A stretch of 64,000 bases of DNA from Hericium rajendrae (GCA_033439255.1 CM065887.1:1674001-1738000); one strand, 5' to 3'. Shown: positions 21,805 through 33,149, counted from the first letter of the stretch. The notes: generated from the letters alone by a model not told the origin. Program-made: numbers and translations.

Positions 21805-21985
21805 CAGATTGCCAAATATAGCAGTCTTATTTTTGCCAGTACAAGATAAACATAAGTTAGTGTAGAACCTAGTAGCATTACTAGATGTTTTAAAAAAACT
21901 TGTAAATAGTGTAACTTACAACGTATTCTGCAAGGGGGCAGAAACCAGATTGCCAAATATGGCAATCTGATTTCTGCCTTTGGTG
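21805..21985. repeat. short repeat with TGCCAAATAT ends, copy 1
   Basis: Starts GACAGATTGCCAAATATAGC, then TTTTGCCAGTA, and ends with the palindrome CAGATTGCCAAATATGGCAA followed by TTTCTGCCTTTGGTG. A second, more mutated copy with the same start and end landmarks is at 28895-29125. It looks like a small non-autonomous inverted-repeat element. Confidence 0.5.
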
Positions 21986-22218
21986 TTGTTTGGCCTCAGG
22001 ACTTGCCAGCAATGCGCGTCGTCTTTACCACTCTTCCTCACTCTCTTCTCACTCTCTCTCCTCACTCCTTTTTTTCTTCTCTTTTTTTTTCTCTTATATT
22101 ATTGTAAGTCTTTTTTTCTTGGCTTCTCATTTCTTTTCAAGCCAGTTGGGTGCAAGAGGTGGCAACAAGAACGTAAAAGGTAAGTAAATTTGTTTGTATC
22201 TTAGAATCTTCAGTACTG

Positions 22219-22510
22219 ATGTGTACGTCTATCTGCCCATCCACATGCTTGCCCACCCACCTATCTACTCACTTGCCCATCTGCCCACTTGCTTACCCAT
22301 TTGCCTGCCTGCTTGCCCACCCACCTGCTTGCTTGCTCACCCTCACCCGCTTACCTGCTTGCCTGCTCACTCGCACTTGCTTGCCCACTCACCTGCTTGC
22401 CCGCTCACCTGCTTGCTCACTCACCTGCTTGCCTGCCCACCCACATGTCTGCCTGCCCACATGCTCACCTGCACATCTATATGCCTGCACCCTGCACCCT
22501 TGCGTGCCTC
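22219..22510. repeat. CCTGCTTGCCCAC minisatellite
   Basis: Long array of 8-13-bp units built from TTGCCCAC, CACCTGC and CTTGC. It is open in three frames only because the units lack stop codons, so the apparent proline/leucine/cysteine-rich proteins are not genes. A polypyrimidine run lies just before it at 22018-22110. Confidence 0.85.
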
Positions 22511-22676
22511 CCTTATATACATGAATGGGTTGTAATAGTATAGATCAGAGTACTTAGTTTTTTTGTAGTTAATACAACAATGAGAATATTGAATGATCTG
22601 ATTTATTAAAATTGTGTGAAATAAACTGCTAACATTAGTAGTCTATGCTCAAGTTTGTAGAACTACTATAACATGT

Positions 22677-22850
22677 TTGGTTACTACAGTAGAAAGATCC
22701 TCACTACAGGTCACTACAGAAGCCACCGTAGAAGGGGGGGTTCCTACGAGTACTACAGGTACTATAGGATCTACAGGTAGCTACCGTAGACTACAGATTG
22801 CTACTGTAGCCAATGGTAGCAACTTCGGTTTTTCCAGATGGCCCCCTCGG
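22677..22850. repeat. CTACAG/CTGTAG-rich block, right
   Basis: More than ten CTACAG or CTGTAG hexamers in 170 bp, ending near TTCGGTTTTTCCAGATGGCC. See the inverted partner at 20500-20660. Confidence 0.5.
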
Positions 22851-25327
22851 GTCAGGATGAATAAATATAGCATTCTATTCTGATTTAAAAAAAGGCTCAG
22901 ACATAGTTCTCAATTAATGACAGAGTCAGTCATAGTTTTCTGTTCATGAGTTATGCAAGGACTGACTTAAGAGGAGAAGTAGATAATGAAGGCAAAAGAG
23001 ATATTTTTTTTGATCATTGCAGAAGCTAATATACAAAAAACAGAACTACTTTACAGAGCTAAAAAAAATTAGATTCATAAATGTATTTTGACTAGATAGT
23101 GCCTTCAGAGCCATAGTCGAGAAATTTTATAACTGATTTGTCTTTACTTTTTGCCAACAATGAGATGTTCTGAAGATAGAAGTATGTTTGTCAACCTTCT
23201 TTCACCTTGGTTTCGAAAGAGCCAAGTGTAGCTTCAATGAGGACTGTGTCACCTTCTTGTATGTATGAAGATTTCAGCCTTTTTATGACTGATTTACTTT
23301 CATAGGCAGTATAAGCATCAAAGACATTGGAGAACAGTTGCACTTAATGTTCAAGTTAGCTTGGAGTGCATTGAGCTTGTAAAGAACCAAATATACTACA
23401 TTTGAACTCAGGCTGCATTTGCAAGTTGTTTGCCAGTGAGAAGCTCTAATGTCATCACTCTAAGTTGTTTGCTTTATTGTATGGTTGTAAGCACATTTAT
23501 TCCAGTTTGGAGAGATAAGTAATAATGAACTAGTATCACTCTCTGTAAAATCATTGAGAAGTTTTTTTTGCTGACTTGTAGGTGTTGTAAGTGACAGATA
23601 TGACTAAAATTGCAGCACATTTAGCAAGCATGTCTTTGTCATTATAGAACTATTGACTAGCAACAATGCCAGCAATTCCAAAATACCACTGCTGTTTTGT
23701 CATCAGCCTGACAGAGAAAAGGCATCTTGATCTCAAGCACCAGTAGCTACTGGAGATCACTGGGAGGCTTTCTGACTACAAACATATGCTTTTCTGGCTG
23801 CTGCCAGTTTAAGAAGGTTTTCAACTACCTTTGACTGTATAAGTATTTAGAAATCCTGAAGATCAGCAAAGTTCATACTGTATGACTACTGGAGTATAGT
23901 AGGTGTAGATTATGATTTCAATTTTGTTGATAAAAAATGTGTTCCTCTCAGTGCCATCAGATGAAGAAAGGGTAAATGGGGTTTCTGATCATGCATTTGG
24001 TCTAAAATTTTAGTTAATATAGGATGAGATGGTACAGAAGGAAAGAATATGTACGCCTTTCCTTTTCCTTTGATAGTGCTGCTGAAGGGAGCATCATCAC
24101 TCTCATTTCTTTTGGCTGTTTTAGCATCAGGCTGTTCTGGATGTTTCTGTTCTTTGTATTTGAGAGCCATATTTGTATAAATATAGGTAGATAAAAAGAT
24201 GAAAAATTGGCATGACAAAAATGAAGATAATGTGGTTGAAGATAAGCTTACAAGCAGAGAATAGGAGAAGACTGAGAGGTCTGGGGAAGAAAAGTCTAGA
24301 AATATCTGGATTGAGGTCCATCAATACCATGCATGGGTAAGATGTGTCAGCAGTGCAGGCATAGATTATCAAAGTCATGAAGAATGGAGATATGCATGGA
24401 CAGTGTGCATGAGGTGAGATGAGGTGTTAAAAGGGATGAGGTGTCAATATGTCGAAGACAAGAATGAGAGCCTTACTCGATAATGAGCGAGACTCTCGAG
24501 ATCAGTAGATACAATGAAAATACAAGCTTTTTGGACTCACCTAAGCACCTTCTGACTCTTATAACACATTTTAGCTTTGAATAATGAAGAATGTGATGTT
24601 GAAGGAGGAGGAGGAGAGAGATGCAAAAGAGGGTGGAGCCAGAGAGTGAGAGCAACCAAGTCATGTGATGCACCTTCTGTACTTCAACCATCTATGAGTT
24701 CAAATGTTTTTGAGGTTGATAAATCAAATCAAATTGCATAAAACAGGAAAAAAAAATGCATAAAACTGATGTCCATTGATATAATATGATTATATGAGTT
24801 ATATATCTAGCAATGAGATTGTAAGCTACTGAAAAACAAAATAAAGTTAGTAGCATCTAGCACTTAGCCTCTGTTGTGATGCCTAGCAATGTATAGCTCA
24901 GTGCTTAGCAGCTACATTTCAGACCTCACTTACAATGTCTATTTAAGGCTTGTGTGATGTGTGTCCTCTCTTTCTCTTTAATCCCCACCATCTCTCACTT
25001 TCATGGCCTTTCTTCATTTTTTACAATTGTTTACTAAGTTTTCAAGATAAAGTCTCTTATATTTCTTATGTTTCTAACTATAGTGTTCTTATGTTTCTAA
25101 TTAATTTATACTTTTTTGTAGTTATAGCAAGACTTGTAAGATAAGTTATGTTATCTTTGTTATGTTTCTCAGTCTGATGTTCTTATATTTGCAGTTTATT
25201 TTTGCTTTTTATGATCTCTGATAAGTTTTATATCATATCTTTTATATTTTATCTTATTTTTTATTATCTTTTCTTATCTTTTATATCTTATCTATATTAT
25301 AGAACTATATTAGATATTAACATAGTT
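22851..25327. other. gene-free AT-rich stretch
   Basis: No recognised gene. A minus-strand open stretch at 24171-23910 starts MALKYKEQKHPEQPDAKTAK and has a believable composition for about 86 codons, but no motif or partner exon was found. The rest is AT-rich with poly-T and TATCTTTTAT runs after 25190. Confidence 0.45.
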
Positions 25328-25497
25328 CATCAGCAAACCTTTCCATCTACTTGTTGATGTTGTTTGCCTTTTTTTAATCTGGTTTATCTGGTTTGCATCT
25401 GGTTTGTCTAGTTTTGCAGATTTCAGACAATAACCAGATAAACCAGATGAAAAAAAGACAAACAAGGTCAACAAGTAAATGGAAAGGTTTACTGATG
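25328..25497. mobile_element. 170-bp foldback element (CATCAG family)
   Basis: The left arm CATCAGCAAACCTTTCCATC pairs with the right arm ATGGAAAGGTTTACTGATG, and the inner arms (AATCTGGTTTATCTGGTT and its complement AACCAGATAAACCAGAT) pair as well. It is flanked by TT on both sides. The outer hexamers CATCAG/CTGATG match the larger foldback elements at 13408 and 31567. Confidence 0.8.
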
Positions 25498-25634
25498 TTG
25501 CTTATTAATTAGATAAAATACTTTGTATTATTATTATTATACTTAATAAAATTTATATTGATTTGTTCTTTTTGTTAATTTATTATGCTTTGATATTAAG
25601 TTTTTTTAATCTTAAAATTATCAAATAAGTCAAA

Positions 25635-25783
25635 TTACGATTCCTTAGAATCGTTTACTCTATACCGCCTTTTCATAGTGAAAACGACACCAAAACGATG
25701 ACTATGCCCATTAGGCAGTTGGCTTATATAATCACATATCTTCAATCTAACGAGTTTGCAGGTTCAATTCCAGCTCTGGCCAG
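25635..25783 (+). repeat. tRNA-like SINE head, copy 1
   Basis: Opens with the hairpin ACGATTCCTTAGAATCGT, then TTACTCTATACCGCC. It carries an A-box-like TTAGGCAGTTGG at 25711-25722 and a B-box-like GGTTCAATTCC at 25761-25771, ending AGCTCTGGCCA like a tRNA 3' end. Acceptor-stem pairing is not convincing, so this is not called as a tRNA gene. It is followed at once by a 160-bp tandem array. Confidence 0.65.
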
Positions 25784-25819
25784 ACTTTTTCTTTTACACT
25801 TTGTTTACTGTTACTTGGT

Positions 25820-26400
25820 CAGTTCTTGACCAATTCACACATTCTCAAATGCACCAGAATCTACTCATTTATCGCTTTCTAGCCATATATTATGCATCTT
25901 GATCCATGCAGATCTTGCAGAATGCAAAGCATTCCTGTATTTTTCCCTCTAGTATGCTTGATCCTCAGCTAGCTCAGTCAGTTCTTGACTGATTCACTCA
26001 TTCTTAGATGTATCAGAATTTACTCATTTATTGCTTTCTAGCCATATTTTATGCATTTTAGTCTATGCAGAACTCATAGAACATGAAGCATCTCTGTATT
26101 TTTCCTCCTAGTATGCTTGATTCTTAGTTATCTCAATCAATTCTCTACCAATTCACTCGTTCTCAAGTGGATCGAATACTACTCATTTATAGCTTTTGAA
26201 CCATATTTTTTTGCATTTTGATCCATGCAGAACTCATAGAATGTGAAGCACTTCTGTATTTTTCCTCCTAGTATGCTTGATCCTTAGCTATCTCAGTCAA
26301 TTCTCCACCGATTCACTTGTTCTCAAGTGGATCAGATGCTACTCGTTCATTGCTTTCTAGTCATATTTTATGTGTTATGATCCATGTAGAACTCACACAA
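25820..26400. repeat. 160-bp tandem array 1
   Basis: About 3.6 units with starts near 25820, 25979, 26138 and 26298, giving periods of 159-160 bp. Shared landmarks are CAGTTCTTGAC or CAATTCTC, TCTACTCATTTAT, GCTTTCTAGCCATATTTTAT and TTTTTCCTCCTAGTATGCTT. No open frame runs through it. It begins directly after tRNA-like head copy 1. Confidence 0.85.
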
Positions 26401-26555
26401 AAACTCAGTTTTGTGATCTATGTTGCTCAATCATTTTTAGTATACATTGAGCATGCTGAATAAGTATATATACTATATAGCAATATACTATGTGATCAAA
26501 TCATTTAATGACTGTTGAAAGATTCAGTCTTAGTATGAGCTTCAATGCAGCAGTG

Positions 26556-26633
26556 CTTCACTATGGTATGGCCATACCATGGTGAAGGTGGTCACATGTC
26601 GTTCACCATGGTACGGTCGTACCATGGTGGTGA
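26556..26633. repeat. two adjacent long palindromes
   Basis: 26556-26587 (CTTCAC..GTGAAG around ATGGTATGGCCATACCAT) and 26601-26633 (TTCACCATGGTACGGTCGTA and its complement) are each near-perfect palindromes of about 30 bp. They share the motif CACCATGGTA and look like a duplicated hairpin that has since mutated. Confidence 0.75.
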
Positions 26634-26818
26634 TCACGTGATGATTACATAATCAAAACTCGGTGATGAAGTGTGAGTTCTCTTGAGTTTGCAAGTTCAA
26701 TTCCAGTTCATGCCAGACTTTTTTGATATTTTTTAATACTGAAAATGATATAATCAATGAGCAATTAGCATTAGTACAATGTCTACTCTTATAGTATATT
26801 ATAAGTACAGAAATGCCT

Positions 26819-26973
26819 ATTACGATTCCTTAGAATCGTTTACTCTATACCGCCTTTTCATAGTGAAAACGACATGCAAACGATGACTATGCCCATTAGG
26901 CAGTTGGCTTATATAATCACACATCTTCAATCTCACGAGTTTGCAGGTTCAACTCCAGCTCTGGCCAAACTTT
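26819..26973 (+). repeat. tRNA-like SINE head, copy 2
   Basis: Nearly identical to copy 1, including the hairpin, A-box-like TTAGGCAGTTGG (26896-26907) and B-box-like GGTTCAACTCC (26946-26956), ending AGCTCTGGCCA. It again leads straight into a 160-bp array. A lone 3' part (TTGCAAGTTCAATTCCAG) sits at 26691-26712. Confidence 0.7.
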
Positions 26974-26994
26974 GTTGATTTAATGTAACTTGAT

Positions 26995-27520
26995 CAGTTC
27001 TTGACCAATTCACCTGTTCTCAAATGCATCTGGATCTGCTCATTTATTGCTTTCTGACAGTATTTTTTGCATCCTGATCTGTGCAGAACTCATAGAATGC
27101 AATAAATTTCTACATTTCCCCTTTATGACACTTGAACTTGAGCTAACTCAGTGCATTCTCCACTGATTTACTTGTTCTTAAATGCATCTAAATCTACTCA
27201 CTTATAGCTTTGCTATCATATTTTATGCATCCAAATTGGTTAAGAACTTGCAGAATGCAAAGTGTTTCTTTTTTTCCTCTTTTAAAATGCTTGAACCCTA
27301 GCTAACTAGGTCAATTCCCAACCGATTTACTCGTTCTAAAGTGCATCAGAATCTACTTATTGATAGCTTTCTGACGGTACCTCATGCGTCAGGATCGGTG
27401 CAAAACTCACAGAATGCGAATTGTTTCTGCATTTTCCCCCTAGAATGCTTGAACTCCAGCTAACTTAATCAGTACTCAGCCGATTCACTTGTTCTCAAAT
27501 GCATCCTAATATATCAGAAA
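26995..27520. repeat. 160-bp tandem array 2
   Basis: About 3.3 units related to array 1 (GATCAGTTCTTGACCAATTC, TCTGCTCATTTATTGCTTTC, CATAGAATGCAA) but more diverged from each other. It follows tRNA-like head copy 2, repeating the head-plus-array arrangement. Confidence 0.8.
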
Positions 27521-27674
27521 GCTGGTCTCCAACACAATTTACTGCTCACAGAAAGATACAGCCACTAAAATGATACACAGCAAACAAATGTACATACTGT
27601 TTATTGATAAAATGAGCAAAACAATGCAATTTATCGGTAGCAATGGGTCCTGAGACTCGGTCATGTGATCCTAC

Positions 27675-28461
27675 AAGACCTTGTGCGGCCGAACAAGGTC
27701 TTAGTGCCCGCTTACATAAGCATAAGTCGCCTAGAGAGCCAATACACTGTATACAGTGATTGCTTTATAGCTCTGCAACGAAGCAATCAATCGACAAACG
27801 GTAAATTGTGTTCAAATACCTTTGATTACATCTTTCCAACCCAATTTAGAATATGAAAATTGGATCACTCCAAGCAGAGATATTTCTCGATTTATGTGCC
27901 ACATCAGCAAAACAGTATTGTCTCTTATCTCAACAACAAGTGGTGCTATAATGTTGTAAACTATACTGTTAGAAAGCTACTGTAAATCCAATTTCAATAA
28001 GCCCTCATACATCATGATTGATGCAGTATCAGCAGAGCTATAAAGCAATTAGTCTGCCACATCATCACGGACATATAGTTCAATAGATCAGCATTTTGCC
28101 ATGCTATCTTACTGTTTATGGCACTATTCTAAAGCTATTCTAAATCTGATTCCAACAAGCTTTCACTCATTCTGATTCATGTGGTATTGAGAGGGCCATG
28201 GTGCAATCTCTATGCCACATCATCAGAAGAGATCCAGAAAGTTGGTGATGGCCCTACACCATCATTGGACACCTCAGCCGCAACTCACTGCAGATGGGAA
28301 CTGGGCATGTCCAAGCCTTGTAGTCAGTGTGCACTACTGGTAGTATCACACTGACTTCAAAGCTATCTGAAGAAAAGAAGAGAAAGCAGAGAGCGCAACA
28401 TCAACTACTGCTGACATAAGCTAAGCACAGCCACCAGACCTTGTGCGGCCAAACAAGGTCT
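27675..28461. repeat. hairpin-flanked region with diverged tandem units
   Basis: AAGACCTTGT..ACAAGGTCTT forms a hairpin around GCGGCCGA at 27675-27702. An almost identical hairpin (loop GCGGCCAA) lies at 28436-28461. Between them are about three diverged units of roughly 160 bp, each ending near TGCCACATCA (27895, 28053 and 28213). A motif CATGTGATC/GATCATGTGAT also sits next to each hairpin. The two hairpins may mark the ends of one element or be dispersed copies. Confidence 0.55.
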
Positions 28462-29299
28462 GCTATTGATCATGTGATTGGCCATTAGCTTTGTTCAACA
28501 ATACAATGTTTGACATTGATCATATATTCAATCTTGAATCTTGTTTGATTAGACATACAACTAGACTACTACTATAATTGTAGATATTACAAGTATCTAT
28601 AGTATAAGTATATATAATAGTGTATATCATATATCGAGCTGAGTAGAATAAGATATGACAAGTGTGTACTATATAACACACAAGATTATATATAAAATAA
28701 GGTGCTAAGATATATGACATAGCAGAAAATGTAGAGTTATCAGAGGTAGGAGCTGAACTACTCATGATTAGATTAGATTAAATAGTGTTTTTTTATATGT
28801 TTAAAGTGATGTTTGCACAATTAATGCTCTCATGCATTTGTATGAGTTTTTTGTTACTCTGGACCTTCATGCTAGTCGACAGGCAATTTTATCAGAAAGT
28901 AGTTGCTATATTTGGTCACTAATTTCTGCCAGTATACAAAATATGATTTGAAAGTGAGAATTCAATTTTGATAGTATTTAATGCATGTAAAATAGAAAAA
29001 TACTGACTAGATTATACATTGAAGAGATATAAGCTCTATTAAAAAAAACTAGTATGAGTTATGTTATTTTTTGTAAAAGTCAGAAAAAAATCCAAATATA
29101 GAAATTAAATTCTGCCTTTGGTGCTAGCAGCAATGCATACAAATCAATAGAAGGTGCACAGGCTAACAGGAAATGTATGAGGTAGTAGAAGCATACATAA
29201 GTTTGCTATGATGCCCATGGGTTGATACATGTGTAAGTAGATCAACAAAGGTATACATAGGTCAAAAAATGTGAGCCAAGAGTGCATATATGAGTTGGT
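28462..29299. other. gene-free AT-rich stretch
   Basis: No coding sequence. It contains copy 2 (28895-29125) of the short TGCCAAATAT repeat, recognisable by GTTGCTATATTTGGTCACTA near its start and TTCTGCCTTTGGTGC at its end. Confidence 0.5.
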
Positions 29300-29372
29300 G
29301 TAGTGTATATCATCTGAAAATTTGAAATTTCACATAGCCCAGTGTTGATCTATATGTCCTATCATAGTACTA
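29300..29372. repeat. dispersed repeat, copy 1
   Basis: TATCATCTGAAAATTTG followed by CATAGCCCAGTGTTGATCTA and TATGTCCTATCATAGTACTA. The same run with transitions is found at 59018-59095. It abuts the end of the copia fossil. Confidence 0.65.
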
Positions 29373-30882
29373 GCTTGAAGTAAACAGACGTAGCAGGAAG
29401 GTACAATATGCACTGTGCTTGAGATGCATCCAGCACAGTTGGTGGTTCACTGTGCGTATGCACTGGCAATGGGGTCTGTAGTACGGTGGCATGTCCTATC
29501 GTGGGTGGGGGCTCACTCTGGCAAGTTGCAGGCACATTCATCGCGTCAGGCAGAGTGTCAGCTGGCACGTCGTGCAGGGCTTGCTCTGCGGCAGTTGGCG
29601 ACATGTGGTCTGGAGGTAGTTGGTCGGCCTCAGGGACAGTACGGTCTGTCGTGGGGGTATCTCTCAGTGCAGCATTGTCCCCATCAATGGCGACCCACTC
29701 CTCTGAAGCACGACCATCAAAAAGTTCAATTAGCCAATCATCCACGGGCATGTCAGTCATCGGCAGCAGTGCAGCATCATCCCAAATGACATTGCACTTG
29801 ACAGTGATCGAGTGCTTGCAGGGCCAATATACTAATATTCCTTTGCTCTTGCTGCTGTAGCTGACGAACTTCTCTTTGTCAGCACATTCGTCAAGCTTCC
29901 GTCAGTTCTCAATGCAGACCCAGATGGGGCATTCCCATTCATGCAGGTCCAACAGGTCTGGTTTCTCGCTGAATGCCCATTCATATCGGGTTTGGTTGCC
30001 AGTGATCTTTCCTCTGGTGCAGTTCCAAAGCCACATGGCATGTTGCATCACAGTGGCCCAGAGGAATTTAGGGAGTCCCACGGCCAATAGCATTGTGAGT
30101 GTGCATGTGACGCTCATGCAGAAAAAAAAGTTCTGCGGCACCATTCTGTGAAGACGAGTCATGGACTGTCTTTTCATGATGTGTGCCTTGCTTCACGAGA
30201 TGATCTTCGAATGCGAGGCTGGTGTACTTGCCACCTTGGTTAGAACAGAAAGTCTGTATTACAGAGACCCCCCAATGAACTTGGACAAATTTCTCGTAGT
30301 TCACATATTTGTCGAAAGCTTCGCTCTTGTGCTGGAGGAATGAGATGAGGACCTCATAGGTTGTATCGTCCAATAATGTCATAGCATACCAATGTCCGGC
30401 AAGGTATGTGATGTGAGCAGGGCCGAATAGATCAGATGATACAAGTTTGCCATAGATTGTCGATCGAGGCCACGTGCATTCTTTTGGAAATGGCACATGC
30501 TGGATTTTTGCTTGGACACAAGCTCGGCAGAGTTCCATCTCCTGGATCAGATCATCGAGATTAATGCCAGTGATTATGCTATGCTTGATTAGAGACTTTG
30601 CAGCATCAATTGACATATGGCCTAGCTGGCGATGAAGGTCAGCAGTGGACAGCATGAGATTGGCACTATGGTCATCGACGGCTGCAATGGAAGCTAGCAC
30701 ATGTGCGAGTGCATCTGCAGGACTAGTAAATTTGTAGAGATTGTTGTCACGCAGGATGCATGTGATGGTTTGTCCGGCGGGACTGCAAATCTGGCAATGT
30801 CCATCACAGAACATTGTGGAAAAGCCCAATGCATTAATGCGGCTGATTGAAATCAGGGTAAACGCTATGCTCAGCGTGTACA

Positions 30883-31298
30883 GTACTGTACCATTTTGAT
30901 CATAAGCTCATGTCACAGGTCACAGGGACCCTTGAGCTATGCCTAATCACCACTTTGTCACTGGTCACAAGGTCTGATGAGCCTCATCGATATCTGTGAC
31001 CAAATTTTGATTATAATTAAATTAAAATCAAAATTTTCTCGGTGTAATGCAAGACCTTTGTGGAGGGCTAAAATCATCTCATTACATGTTCAAGCTGTCT
31101 GAGCATTCACAACAAGATAATATGAGATGTCTCCAAGCATATGAGCCTGCAAATCCCCAAAAACATAAGGGATGAGTGAGCCTATTTTCTTTTGGTCATG
31201 GGTCACAGCCCGTTGTGAGCCTAAGAGACCAAATGAGCCTACTAAGTTCTCAGTCACAGCTCAACCCCCATGAGCCTATGATCGAAATGGTACCGTAC
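30883..31298. mobile_element. 416-bp MITE with GTAC termini
   Basis: The terminal inverted repeats run about 30 bp. The left starts GTACTGTACCATTTTGATCA and the complement of the right end starts GTACGGTACCATTTCGATCA. Internally, short runs such as GTCACAGGTCACAGGG and GAGCCTAAGAGACC recur in both orientations. No coding capacity and no clear target duplication. It lies inside the copia fossil. Confidence 0.75.
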
Positions 31299-31566
31299 AT
31301 CCTTCAGGGTGATCCTGATGACTGTCACCATTTGGGAAGGTAATAATTACATCACCGCAGCCTGTCACGAAGAAGACATGCTTGTCAGTGGTGATGATCG
31401 GTTTAGGTGCAATCTGATGGAAGTTCAAAAATTCTGATCAGAAAGAGGAGTAGTGGTGACTGGTGCTGATGTCGATGCATTGCATCAGCGCTGAGTCAGG
31501 AACCGTAGCAGCTAGTGCTGAGAAAGCAAAATGGGTCTCGAGGGTGGCAGCCACATTTGCTGTACC

Positions 31567-31967
31567 CATCAGGAACCTTCAAAACTTTCTGATGGACTCT
31601 GCAGAGTCTGATCAACTGCAAGACCTGATCCAGCTGCAGGCTCTAATTAGAGATCAATTTCTGATCAGAGCTTTTATATTTTGAAATCAATAACTATTGA
31701 CAGATATAGTAGTCATCCAACTCTAATCATTAGATGCAACAAAGTTTTCAATATCTAAAATTTATATAAATCTGATTAGTTCTGATCAGTCTGTGAGCAT
31801 TCTGCATTGATACTTTTTTGAATCTTGAGGTCAAATATTCTGCAGCTAGCTGAGATTAGCTGATGTTGTCTGAGAGTATCTGATGTGTCTGATGCAACTG
31901 CTGCAGGTCATGCAGACACTGTCAGATGTCTCGCAGGTCAAACAGAAAGTTTTGAAGGTTCCTGATG
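31567..31967. mobile_element. 401-bp foldback element (CATCAG family)
   Basis: Ends CATCAGGAACCTTCAAAACT and AGTTTTGAAGGTTCCTGATG are exact complements, and pairing continues inward through TTTCTGAT/AACAGAAAG. The centre shares GAGGTCAAATATT and GAGAGTATCTGATG with the 581-bp element at 13408. Flanked by CC on both sides. Inserted in the copia fossil. Confidence 0.8.
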
Positions 31968-32879
31968 CCTTTCCCATTGCTGTCCTTGTCTTTCCTGCTG
32001 CTCTTGCCCTTCCTATCAGATTCCTGCCCCTCCTTTCTGCCTCCTTTCTGCCAGCAATTAGTGGTGCTGTGAAAATGGTGTCTGCAGTTCGAGCACTTGA
32101 CATTGTTCTTCGTGCCAGAGCTACTGCCATTGCTGTTGCCACACATGCCTTGGCTAGTGCCACACTTCTTTGGATCGGATCCCATGATGATCAAATTCCT
32201 CATCGACATGAGAAATGATGGTCATTGGCAGGATGGTCTTTCCAGTGATACAAGCAGCTGAGAGCATTGCTGAGAGGACAGGATTGTAGTCAGTGAGGAG
32301 CAAGGATAAAATTATGGCAGTAAAATTGGTGTCAATTAGTTTAGCCCCCATGCCTGCTAATTCTTCCTTCATGCAAAGCAACAAATTGAAGTGCTCATGG
32401 ACGTCACCGCTGGGTTGACAATGTGTCTCCTGGAGCCATCACCGGAGATCAATTTGGACCATTTTGGTCTTGCCCTTGTATTTATTACAAGTATGGCAGA
32501 CCATACTTTGTGTGCACGATCGAGATCTTGCATGCATGAAAGGAGTGATTTGATGATTGTCAAGAAGATCTGTTGTTTGATGGTGTATTCCTGTTGGAGC
32601 CACTTGTCCCACTTTTCTTTGTAATCATCCAGTTGCTTGGTCATCGGATTGACATCCTTTTTGTCTTTATCGAGTGATGTCAATGGTTCCTTTGGTTCCT
32701 TGGCGGTGCCTCTCAGATGGTGCATCAAACCTTTTACTCCGATCATGGTCACAATGCAGGTTTTGTACGTCACCCAGTTCGAGCCATTGGCTATGAGCTT
32801 CGGGACAGTGCAAAGGTTGAATGAGCTGTTGAGCAACATTGATTCAGGACCAGGGCCCATAACCTCTTAGAAGAACCAG

Positions 32880-33075
32880 GGTATGGGAGGTATCTAAAAT
32901 GATACTGAGCAGTCAGGACTCAGTGATAGAAGAATTCACTGCATTGATTATGTACCTAGAATGATACCAAGCAGTCAGGACTGCCCATGGAGTAAGTACA
33001 TTAATAATCAATGAAAGAAGCATAGATCACATACCTCAGTGATAGAAGAATTCACTGAGGTAAACATCCTGCAAA
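32880..33075. repeat. short direct repeats upstream of the copia gag
   Basis: The block AGTGATAGAAGAATTCACTG occurs three times (about 32919, 33036 and in part between), along with two copies of GAATGATAC or AATGATACTGAGCAGTCAGG. This is the leader side of the minus-strand copia fossil. Confidence 0.6.
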
Positions 33076-33149
33076 CTTGTGCCTACATCAACAGCATGAG
33101 GGGCTGAAAGCAACTGTATAGTAGTGTACATAATCAATCTGGGCTCCAG

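Larger units (their letters stand above)
29362..32870 (-). mobile_element. Ty1/copia fossil, partial and broken
   Basis: Minus-strand fossil of a Ty1/copia retroelement. Reading from its 5' side (right) one meets a gag of the UBN2 type (about 32860-32150, with NGSNWVTYKT and TIKQQIFLTI), a zinc-knuckle region (about 32150-31970), then the pre-integrase and integrase region (about 30830-29870, with LHRQLGHMSIDAAKSL and SSDLFGPAHITYLAGHWYAM) and the linker towards reverse transcriptase. Reverse transcriptase and RNase H are not seen, so this is a fragment, with several breaks. Two MITEs have inserted into it (30883-31298 and 31567-31967). It is clearly old relative to the chromovirus at 36789. 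Confidence 0.8.

Noticed and set aside
22194-22543. Leucine/proline/cysteine-rich open frames in three phases
   Set aside because: They are the translation of a minisatellite in three frames, not a gene.
25711-25783. A genuine tRNA gene
   Set aside because: A- and B-box-like motifs and a CCA-like end are present, but a seven-pair acceptor stem and an anticodon arm could not be drawn; a tRNA-derived repeat fits better.
25820-27520. CRISPR-like array because of regular spacing
   Set aside because: The 160-bp units are repeated over their whole length without unique spacers, and the genome is eukaryotic.
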